From: JAGMXM01 sp964458325
GTDB taxonomy: Bacteria > Verrucomicrobiota > Verrucomicrobiia > Limisphaerales > UBA1319
Direction of reading: 5' to 3'
Length of the DNA: 64,000 nt
Assembly (NCBI GenBank): GCA_964458325.1
Contig: CAYWIM010000005.1
Span: 14,156 to 78,155, forward strand
Numbering within the stretch: the stretch's first letter is position 1; every line of letters begins with the position of its first letter. The notes under the pieces were generated by a model that had not been told where the DNA came from, did no database searches, and saw only the letters and a list, made by a program, of their open reading frames with translations. Positions 43,297 to 52,500 of the stretch are shown piece after piece. Made by a program: the position numbers and the translations under genes.

Positions 43297-43305
43297 GCCT
43301 GCCCC

Positions 43306-45042
43306 ATGAAATTCCAGCGCTCACTCCTTATCACTGCCGCGCTGCTCCTTGCTGGAACCGCCGGCTTGGCAGCGGAACTGGATGTCTGGACAGTGTCCGA
43401 GACGCGGCATGTGTTGCGGAGCGATCTGCCCGGCAAGGAGATCAGCGTCCGCCTCGGGGCTGCCCGCAACGAATGGGTCAGCTTCCAGGTGTTGATCCGC
43501 AGCGATGCCTCCGTGAAAGGCATCGGATTGGAGGCGGGTGACCTCCGCGGACCGCAGGGAGCGGTGTTGCGCCGTTCCGGCACACGGCTTTACCGTCAGC
43601 ACCAGCTCTATCTCGAAACTGGGACTTACCGGAATGAGAGCTTCAAACCGGACTGGTACCCCGACCCGCTGATCCCGTTCGAGCATCCCGTGACTGGAAA
43701 GAAGCTGGATGCGGGGCGCTTCATTGCGGCTCCTTTCGACCTGCCGGCCAAGGAAACGCACGGTTTCTGGGTGGACATTCATGTGCCATCCGATGCGGCG
43801 GCCGGCGATTATCGGGGTGTCTGTCGCCTGATTGCCAACGAGGGGCTCTCGCGCGACGTCCCGGTTTCGCTGACGGTCTGGAACTTCGCATTGCCGATGA
43901 CGCTGGCGCTGGCGACGGAGTTCGGCTCGCCGCGCCTGCGCGATTATTACCGGCAGCAGGCGGAGTCGGGCGGCAAGCCCGAGCCGTCCGATTGGGATGC
44001 GGTCGAAGCCCAATGCGCCCAGTTGCTGAGCGATCATCGGTTCAACGCCACGCCGCCACGCGAGACTCTGACGCCGAAGCTGCAGCCGGACGGCTCGTTC
44101 CAGATTCCCGGCGATCAGGTGCGGGCTTTGCGGGAGTTCATCGACCGCTACCACGTCAATGCCGTGCAAACGCCGCATCCATCGAGCGCCGTGAAGGATC
44201 CGGAAGCCGAGCGTGGCAAGCTGCGGGCGTGGCTTGCGGCCTTCGACCGTGCGGCCAAGGAACTCGACCGTTCGCACGTGCTTTTCTACACCTATCTCCG
44301 AGACGAGCCGAACACGCTCGAGGATTACCGCTACGTGCAGAAGTGGGGCCGGGCGGTTCGGGAGGCAGGATCCGTCGTGAAAGTGCTGGTGGTGGAGCAG
44401 CCCTGGACCGAGCCCGGCAAGGGCGGCGCCAACAGCGACTGGGGTGATCTCTACGGCGCGGTCGATATCTGGTGCCCGCTCTTCTCGCTGCACCGACCGG
44501 AAAGCGCCGCCCTGCGACAAGCGGAGGGAGAGTCCGTTTGGACCTACACAGCCCTTTGCCAGGGGCCGCCGACTCCCTGGTGGCACATCGACTTCCCGCT
44601 GCTTCACTACCGTGTGCCGGCATGGATGGCGTGGTGCGACGGCATGAAAGGCCTGCTCTACTGGGGTGGGATGTCGTATTGGCGGCGAACGGACGATCCG
44701 TGGACCGTCGCGCCGTTTTATACCGGCAGCGGCCGCCCGCAGCAGGGCGGAAAAGGGATTGTTTTCCAAGGGGAAGGCTCGCTCGTGTATCCGGCGCGCG
44801 ATGTCGGCTACGACGGTGTCGTGCCGACCATCCGGCTGAAGGCGCTCCGGGATGGAATCGAAGATTACGAGTATCTGGCCATTCTCGAGCGGCTCGGGAA
44901 AGCGGCCGAGGCAAAGTCCATGGCTCGATCCCTGACGAAGAGCTTTTTTCAGTGGAACCAGGATCCCGCGGCCTACGAAACCGCACGGGCCCGATGGGCG
45001 GCGATGATCGCCTCCGATCCCCGCGCACCCGGGAGAAAGTAG
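43306..45042 (+). CDS. Exported DUF4091 (GH123-like) glycoside hydrolase-like protein
   Basis: A signal peptide (MKFQRSLLITAALLLAGTAG to LAAE) starts the 578-aa protein. The N-terminal beta-sandwich (about residues 25-185, RNEWVSFQVLIRSDASVKGI, FWVDIHVPSDAAAGDYRG) resembles that of GH123-type enzymes. A TIM-barrel part follows, with HVLFYTYLRDEPNTLEDYRY containing the Asp-Glu pair used as catalytic residues in GH123 N-acetylgalactosaminidases. The C-terminal DUF4091 part has LLYWGGMSYWRRTDDPW and IRLKALRDGIEDYEYLAIL, the diagnostic ending. The likely role is hydrolysis of an extracellular glycan; the sugar is not predictable. The next gene starts 12 bases after the stop, so they probably form an operon. 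Confidence 0.88.
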   Translation: MKFQRSLLITAALLLAGTAGLAAELDVWTVSETRHVLRSDLPGKEISVRLGAARNEWVSFQVLIRSDASVKGIGLEAGDLRGPQGAVLRRSGTRLYRQHQLYLETGTYRNESFKPDWYPDPLIPFEHPVTGKKLDAGRFIAAPFDLPAKETHGFWVDIHVPSDAAAGDYRGVCRLIANEGLSRDVPVSLTVWNFALPMTLALATEFGSPRLRDYYRQQAESGGKPEPSDWDAVEAQCAQLLSDHRFNATPPRETLTPKLQPDGSFQIPGDQVRALREFIDRYHVNAVQTPHPSSAVKDPEAERGKLRAWLAAFDRAAKELDRSHVLFYTYLRDEPNTLEDYRYVQKWGRAVREAGSVVKVLVVEQPWTEPGKGGANSDWGDLYGAVDIWCPLFSLHRPESAALRQAEGESVWTYTALCQGPPTPWWHIDFPLLHYRVPAWMAWCDGMKGLLYWGGMSYWRRTDDPWTVAPFYTGSGRPQQGGKGIVFQGEGSLVYPARDVGYDGVVPTIRLKALRDGIEDYEYLAILERLGKAAEAKSMARSLTKSFFQWNQDPAAYETARARWAAMIASDPRAPGRK

Positions 45043-45054
45043 CATACGCCACGC

Positions 45055-46359
45055 ATGAAAATGGAACGAATCTCTCGCCGGCGCCTCCTGCGGGGCGCTA
45101 CTGTAGCCGCTGCCGCCGGATCGCTTGGCGCGGCGCTGCCGCCCGCAATTCGGGCAGGCGATCCAGGCCCGCAGCGCCTCTCGACCTCCGGTCTCAACGT
45201 CCGCGACTTCGGCGCCATCGGGAACGGAAAGAGCGACGACGCGTCCGCCTTCGCCGCGGCCATGAAGGAAGCGGCGGCTGGGGGCGGCGGCCTCATCGCT
45301 GTGCCGCGGGGCAATTACCTGATCCAGGGCACGCTCGATGTGCCGGAGAACGTGACGCTCGAAGGCGTGTTCCGGGCGCCCACGGCGCGCACGCAGAATC
45401 GCGGCAGCACGCTGCTGGCCGTGGCCGGCGTCGGCAAGGCCGATGGCACGCCGTTCATCACGCTGCACCAGAACTCGACGCTGCATGGGCTGACCGTCTT
45501 CTACCCGGAACAGAAACAGGCCAATCCGCCCACGCCCTATCCGTGGACAGTGCGCGGGATTGGGGACAACTGTTCGCTGGTGGATGTCCTCCTGGTCAAC
45601 CCGTATCAGGCGGTGGACTTCGGCACGCACCCCGCTGGGCGCCATTGGATCTGCGGGCTATTCGCCCAACCGCTCTACCGGGGCATCTTTGTCGATCAGT
45701 GTTACGACGTGGGGAGGATCCAGGACGTGCATTTCTGGCCGTTCTGGGGCGGGTGGGAAGGCGATCTGGGCCAGTTCACGCGGGAGCAGGGCATCGCCTT
45801 CACCATCGGCCGAACGGATTGGGAATACATGTTCAACTGCTTCTGCATCGGGTTCCGCGTCGGATTTCAATTCGTGCAGACGAAAGCGGGCGCGCCCAAT
45901 GCCGTCCTGACCCAATGCGGTTCGGACATCGGGCCGACGGCGGTGCGCGTCGAGTGCGTGCAGGAGCATGCGGGCATCTCGTTTGTGAATGGCCAGTTCA
46001 TGGCGGGCATCGAGGTCCGCGAGACCAACTCGGGCCCCGTCAAGTTCACCGCGTGTGGTTTCTGGGGGATCCCCACGACCGACAGCCACGCAATTCTCGA
46101 AGGGCGCGGGCACACGATTTTTAACGGATGCCACTTTACGGGATGGGGACGCAAGAACGCCGAGGCGCCATGCATCCACGCCAAACGGGGCGGGCTCACT
46201 GTGACGGCATGCGATTTCGCGGAACGCAGCCGCGCCCAGATCGCGATCGAGCCGGATGTTGAAGCCGCGCTCATCTTCGGCAACCGGTTTCGGGGCGAGG
46301 CTCGAGTGGCCAACCGGGCGGGCACGCGCGCCCAGATTTCGATGAACATCGCCGGCTAG
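45055..46359 (+). CDS. Tat-exported pectate-lyase-superfamily (right-handed beta-helix) protein
   Basis: The N-terminus has a twin-arginine signal: ISRRRLLRGATVAAAAGSLG, with the pattern S-R-R-x-L-L, then a hydrophobic stretch and AxA-type cleavage near PAIRAG. The mature protein opens with NVRDFGAIGNGKSDDASAFA, the hallmark of the pectate lyase 3/phage endopolygalacturonase-like family (PF12708). VPRGNYLIQGTLDVPENVTL follows. Repeating short strands to the end agree with a right-handed beta-helix. Catalytic residues cannot be assigned. Being an operon partner of a DUF4091 hydrolase suggests a polysaccharide-active or polysaccharide-binding role. The length is 434 aa. Confidence 0.87.
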   Translation: MKMERISRRRLLRGATVAAAAGSLGAALPPAIRAGDPGPQRLSTSGLNVRDFGAIGNGKSDDASAFAAAMKEAAAGGGGLIAVPRGNYLIQGTLDVPENVTLEGVFRAPTARTQNRGSTLLAVAGVGKADGTPFITLHQNSTLHGLTVFYPEQKQANPPTPYPWTVRGIGDNCSLVDVLLVNPYQAVDFGTHPAGRHWICGLFAQPLYRGIFVDQCYDVGRIQDVHFWPFWGGWEGDLGQFTREQGIAFTIGRTDWEYMFNCFCIGFRVGFQFVQTKAGAPNAVLTQCGSDIGPTAVRVECVQEHAGISFVNGQFMAGIEVRETNSGPVKFTACGFWGIPTTDSHAILEGRGHTIFNGCHFTGWGRKNAEAPCIHAKRGGLTVTACDFAERSRAQIAIEPDVEAALIFGNRFRGEARVANRAGTRAQISMNIAG

Positions 46360-46436
46360 GTTCTCTCGCTGCTGCGTCGCGAAAAGATGCGGCCCCGCTC
46401 GACGGGCCTCGATCGGGAACGGCAAAAAGGTCTAAT

Positions 46437-46451
46437 AAACCGTCCCGGTTT
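46437..46451. promoter_or_regulatory. Short palindrome AAACCG-TCC-CGGTTT before the A2M-like gene
   Basis: A perfect 6-base inverted repeat with a 3-base centre lies between the beta-helix gene and the giant A2M-like gene. It lacks a T-run, so it is more like an operator or small hairpin than a strong terminator. Confidence 0.3.
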
Positions 46452-46511
46452 GTGTCATACTATCAGAAGTCGTCCTATGCCATTATGAACGCCCATTCTC
46501 ATGCCCCTGAC

Positions 46512-49500
46512 ATGACCCTCCGAAAGTCCGCTGCCGTGCTGGCTGCCATGCTGTCGATGGTTGCCTGCGCCTGGGCGGCCGAGCCGTCGCCTCTGGATCC
46601 GCTGCGAGCTCAGATGCGGGCTGAGCGCTACGATCAGGCGGTCTCAGCGGCCGAGGAGATTATCGGCGCAAAGGATCCGCGGGCTGACGAGGCCCAATAC
46701 CTCAAGGCGCTGGCGCTGTTCCATGGGAAGAAATTTCCCGAGGCCGCCGCTGCGGCCGATCAGCTCGTTGCCGGCTTTCCGCGGTCGGTCTGGCGCTACA
46801 AGGCATCCTTTCTCAAGGCGCAGTCGCTGGTCGAGCAGAAGATGTTTCAGCAGGCCGCCGCTCTCTACCAGAGCGAGGCCGCCCGGCTGCTGGCCTCCGA
46901 ACGCAAGCAGGAACTGGTGGGTGTCATCGTGGCGTTTGCCGACAAGCTGACGGCAAAGCCGGATCCCAATGTGCCGGACGCGCCTCAGCCTGATTACCAG
47001 AAGGCATACAACCTGTACACCAAGGCCTTAGGCATGGAGATCGCCCGCAGCGTCCGCGACGACCTTTTTTTCAAGAAAGCGTGCGCTATCCTGCAAGCCA
47101 AGAACTTCGGACAGGCAGTGCAGGATTTTCAGGCGTATCTGACGGAGTTCGATCCGGCCTGGACTGGTCCCGCGGGCTCGGGCGCGGCGCGCCTGCCGAT
47201 GCAGAATCCGCCCCCGGCAGGGAAGCATTTGGCCGTCGCGCGATACCGTCTAGCCGATGCCCACATCCAAGCCGGCAACCTGGCGGCGGGGCGGATGGAG
47301 CTGGAGGATTTGCTCAAGCGGATCGATGCCCCAGCCAAAGAGCGTGATGCACTCGAAGCGGAGCTTGCCACTGACGAAGGCGAGAAGCTGCCGGCCGAGA
47401 TCCGATGGCTCATGGTGCAGTCTTTCTTTGCGCAGGCGCCCGGATCGACTACAGCCCACAACGTTCCCCAGCAAGCCCAACAAGCCGGTCCAACCGTCAG
47501 TCCATGGAGTGGCACGGGCCAGGTCATCGGCAACACCGGCGGCTTGCCCAACGCCGATACGGTGCTGTTCGTTCTGCGCGAGGGCGACCTGGAGCCGGCC
47601 ATCAAGAGCTGCCGAGAGCTTCTGGCGGAGTATCCGGGCGGCAGCCGCGCTGTTCGCGCGGCTTGGATGATTGCCGAGGCGTATCAGAGCGCCGGTCAGG
47701 CTGAGGATGCCATCAAGGCCTATCGCGAGTTTATCGATGGCAAGGGCTTTCGGCTGCCGGAGGGCGAAGCCGCCGAGAAACTCGAGGAGGAGATCGGCGC
47801 CGCGCCGGCCGCCTTTTTATCGAGCCTGAAGATGCGCGCCCTCTACCGGATCGGATCGATTCTGGGCCAGCAAAAGAAGCGCGAGGAGGCCATCGCCGCC
47901 TGGCGCCGCTACGTGAACGATTATCCCAACGGCCCGCAGTGGTCCGACAGCCAGAACGCGATCATCGATGCCGAGTTCCAGATGGGTATGGACGCCCTGA
48001 GGGACGAGAACGAGCCCCTTGCCCTGCGGCGGTTCGAGGAGTTCCTGCGCGCGCATCCGCTTGATGGGCGTTCGTCCCGGATCCTTTATCTGTCTGGGGC
48101 CGTCCACGAAGCCAAGGCGCGCGCGCTCGAGGAGGCCAAAGGCGACCGGGCCGCGGTTGCGTCTGCGTACCGCAAGGCCATCGATGAATGGACCAAGCTG
48201 GTCAGCAAATACCCGCAAAGCTCCGAAGCCCGCCATGCCCTCATGAAAAGCGCCGGCATTCATGAGGAGAAATTCGGCGAGTTCGACAAAGCCCTACAGA
48301 TTTACCGCAAGCTGGCCGCCGAATTCGGATATGCCGAAGCCAACGGCTCGATCGCTCGGCTGACGCAGAAGTCGCTCGAGTTGTCCGCCGACCGCACGTT
48401 CCGCACCCATGAGAAGGCCGTGGTCAAGCTCAAGCTGCGGAACATCGAGAAATGCACCTTCCGCCTCCACAAGATCGATCTCCAGGCTTACTTCCGAAAA
48501 ATGCATGGCATCACGGGTGTCGAGGGTCTGGATGTCTCGCTGATCCAGCCGGACAAGACCTGGGAGTTCAAACTCGACGGGTATGCCAAATACAAACCCT
48601 TCGAGCAGGAGATCGAAATCCCGTTCCCGGGCAGCGAGCCGGGCGCCTACGTGGTCACGGCGGGGGACGACGAATGGGAATCGACGGTGCTGGTTTTGCG
48701 GTCGGATCTCGAAGTGATAGTGAAGTCGAGCCGCCGCGAGGTGCTCGCCTTTGTGCAGAACATGCTCTCCGCGAAGCCCGCCGCCGGAGTCGACATTCTC
48801 GTCAGCGACGGCAAGGCGGTTGCCGCCACGGGCAAGACCGGAGACGACGGCGTGTTCAAGACTTCGATCGAATCGCTCAAAGACCTGGCCAACGTGCGTG
48901 TGTTCGTCCTTGGGAATGGCCATGCTGCTTCGTTTAATCTCGACCTGGCGGGCCTGCAGTTGTCGTCGGGCCTGACCGCCAAGGGGTATCTCTACACCGA
49001 TCGCCCCGCGTATCTGCCGGGCGAGACCGTCTCGATGCGCGGCATCCTTCGCGAGGTCCGGAACGCCTCGTATGCCGTGCCGGAAAACAGGGAGTTCAAG
49101 ATCAGCGTCACCGATCCCCAGGGCCGCCTGCTGTCGGAGCAGACCGTGAAGGTCAGCCGCTTCGGCACGTTCGACTCGACGCTCGACCTGCCCGCTGCGG
49201 CCGCCAACGGCCAATATGTCATCGCGGCGCACCAGGATCGGAAGGGCCTCGAGCCGCTCCATTTCCAGGGCGCTTTTGAGGTCCGCTCGTTCCAGCTCGA
49301 GAAAATCAAGCTGTCGATCGAGTTCCCCCGGCGCGTTTGGTTCCGCGGTGAGACCATCGAGGCCACCCTCGAGTCGGCGTTTTACTGGGGCGAACCGCTC
49401 GCCGGCCGCGCCTTGCGCTGCATGCTCCCGGACGGCCGCAGCCAGACCGTCACCACCGATGCCGAGGGCAAGGCCAAGCTGTCTTTCGACACAACGGGCA

Positions 49501-52500
49501 TGCGCCCTGGCACGGCCCTTGCGTTCAGCGCATCGCTCGATGGCGAGAACGTCAGCGTCACCGAGACCGTCACCCTGGCGCGGCTCGGCTTCAGCATCAC
49601 GGCCAGACCCAGCCAGCCGGTCGTGATTGCCGGCGAGCCGTTCGATCTTTCGCTGACGACTCGAGGCGCCGATGGCAAGCCGGTCGGCGAACCCCTCAAG
49701 ATTGCCGTGCTCCGCATCGAGAAGCCCAAGACCAGCCCCGTCCTCGCCCTGCTGCCTTGGCAGGAGAGCGGCGATCCGCAGCCGGCCGAGGTCGAGGAAT
49801 CCGAATCGGAGATCAAGACCGATCCGGCGACCGGCCAGGCCACGCTCGCTCTCCGGCTGGACAAAGGCGGCCGTTACCGGCTGCGCACCACCGGCGCCGA
49901 TCGCTTCGGACAAACCGTCACCCACCAGTGTCAGGTCGAAGTGTCGGACGCCACCGATGCCACCAAGCTCCGCCTGTTCGCTGAGGCCGCCACCCTCAAG
50001 GTCGGCAAAGACACCGCCGTGCGCCTCCACTCGAGGCTCGAGAGGGGGCTTGCGCTGGTGACGTTCGAGGGCGAGACCATCCTCCGCTACCGGATCATCG
50101 AGCTGAAGAAGAATTTCAATCCGATCAACGTCCAGGTGGGCCACGACTTGTTCCCGAACTTCCGGCTCGCCGTGGCGGCGATCGACGGACGCGATCTGCG
50201 CACCGCAGCCAAGGACTTCACCGTCGAACGCGAGCTCAAGGTCGCTGTCCAACCGCTCAAGGACGCCTTTCTTCCGGGTGAACAAGGCGCGGTCGAGATT
50301 CGCGTGACCGACCAGACCGGCCAACCTGTCCAGGCCGAGCTGAGCCTTGCCCTGGTCAATGAAGCGCTGTTTGCCGTCTGCCCCGATTCCCTGACGCCGA
50401 TCCTCGATTTCTTCCAGAAGGACGCCCGCCGCCATGCCGAGTTCAAGGTCGGCGCGACCTGCGGATTCCGTTACCCAGGCAGAACCCGCTCCGTCTCGAA
50501 GGATGTGGCGCTGGAAGCAGAGCGCCTCTCGCGCGGCGAGGGCGAAGTCCGGAAGCTCGGGGAATTGCGCACCCAAATGTTCTTTAACGGACCGGCGCCG
50601 TCCTCCGCGCCTGCGCCTGCGAGAGGCATGGCTGGGGACCGCCGCGATGGCGTGGTCCGCTTGGACAGCTTGATTGGCGCCGACCGCTCCCAAAGCATCG
50701 AAAGTCTGGCACTGGGAATGCCGGTCGAGGTGGCTGGGCTGGCCCGGGCCAGGGCTGCAGGGGCCATGATGTACGGCGGGGCTCTCGTCGCTGGCAGGAA
50801 GGCTGCCGCCGAAGCCCCCCCGCGCCGCGAAGTCCGGGGCGAGGGACGCTGGCTGCCGTCTGTCATCACCGGATCCGATGGCAAGGCGGTGGCGACCCTG
50901 CCGATGCCCGAATCCACGACCGCGTGGCGCCTGACCGCGCGCGGCTGCACGGTCGAGACGCTCGTCGGCCAAGCCGTTGCGCAGACCCTCACCCGGAAGG
51001 ATTTCTTCGTCGAATTGAAAACGCCTTCGTTCCTCCGCGAGGGCGACGAAATGCGCGCCGTCGGACGCGTCCACAACCTGACCGATTACTCCGGTCCGGT
51101 GACTCTCAAACTCCGCGTGCTCGATTCCAGGGATAAGACCAAAGTCATCGCCGAACGCGAGAAGACGATCGAGATCAAGCCCAGGTCCGGCGCCGAGACC
51201 GCTTTCGACGCCATCACGGCGCCGGCGCTGCTGGAGGTCAGCGTCGAGCTGACCGGAGCCGCGGGCCGGCACAGCGACGCACTCGCCATCGAGTTGCCCG
51301 TCAAACCCTGGGGTCTTCCCTACGCTGCGCATGCGGGAGGCGTTGCCGAGGCCGACACCGCCGCCGTCGTCGGCCTGCCCGATCAACGGCCGTATTCGTC
51401 GGTATGGATGAGCGTGGCGGTCGGGCCGGACATGCGCACCTCGATCCTCGACATGGCATTGCGCCGCGGCTGGGCGGGCCCTGGCGAAGCCATGGCACGC
51501 CTTCGTCCGCCCATTTGGGGCGACACGCCAGCCAACGACCTCCTGGCTGCCGCCACCGCCCTGCGTTATGCCCAAACGGGCAAGGTGGACGAAACCTACC
51601 TGCGCCAGCTCTCGAGTCGCGCCCGCGCGCTCGTGGCCTCGCTGGTGGCCAGCCAAAACACGAACGGCAATTGGACCTGCCAATCCTTGAGCCATCTCAC
51701 CACCGCCCGCGTCTTCTGGGCCCTGATCGAGGCCCGTAACAGCGGCATCGTCGTCCATAAGGATGCGCTCGATCAAGCCGCCGCCGCCCTGCTCAAGCAG
51801 TTCGAGGCTTGCGATGCCAATGATAACGACAGCAAAGCCGTCATCCTCCATGCGCTCTCGACCGACAAGCGCGCCGACTTCGCCAACTGCAACCGCCTCT
51901 ATCGCGAACGGAACGCGCTGGGCAATTCCGCCCTCGCCCACCTGGCTCGCGCATTCTTTAACCTCGACCGCCGCGAGATCGCCACCGAGCTGGCCAGCCT
52001 GCTTGCATCCAGGGTCAAGGTGGACGCCGGCCAGCCCGTCGTTTGGGAGGGCGGCTGCAAAACGATCTGGCTCAACGATGCCGATGAGACCACGGCGATG
52101 GTCCTGCTGGCTCTGGCGGAGACGCTGCCCGCTTCGAAGACCACCGCCGCCGCCGCGCAGTCGCTGCTCCGTGCGCACGGCTGCTTCGGCATTCCTTCCC
52201 CTCGAGCCCATGGGCCCGCCGTGGCCGCGCTGTCGGCCTATTATGCCCAGGGCCTCCCCCAAACCGCGGACCTCGAGATCGCCGTGGTCGTCAACGGCAG
52301 GGAGATCGGCATTGTAAAAACTGCCGCCACCCTCGGCCAGCATTTGCTTCCCGTGCCGGCCGACCTGGTCAAGGCCGACAAGAACGTGGTCCAGTTCAAG
52401 ATGCGCGGCCGCGGCCGATATACCTACGCCGCCACCTTGTTCGGGTTCTCGACGGACGTGAAGGCCAGCCCGGAGAATGTGCTCCCAACCATGGAATACG

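Larger units (their letters stand above)
42826..43305. other. Intergenic region filled mainly by tandem GC-rich hairpin repeats
   Basis: No gene is supported. Four 87-base units occupy 42875-43212. The remaining sequence up to 43305 contains a promoter-like pair directly before the DUF4091 gene. Frames through the repeats stay open because the unit is a multiple of three, but they carry no known domain. Confidence 0.7.
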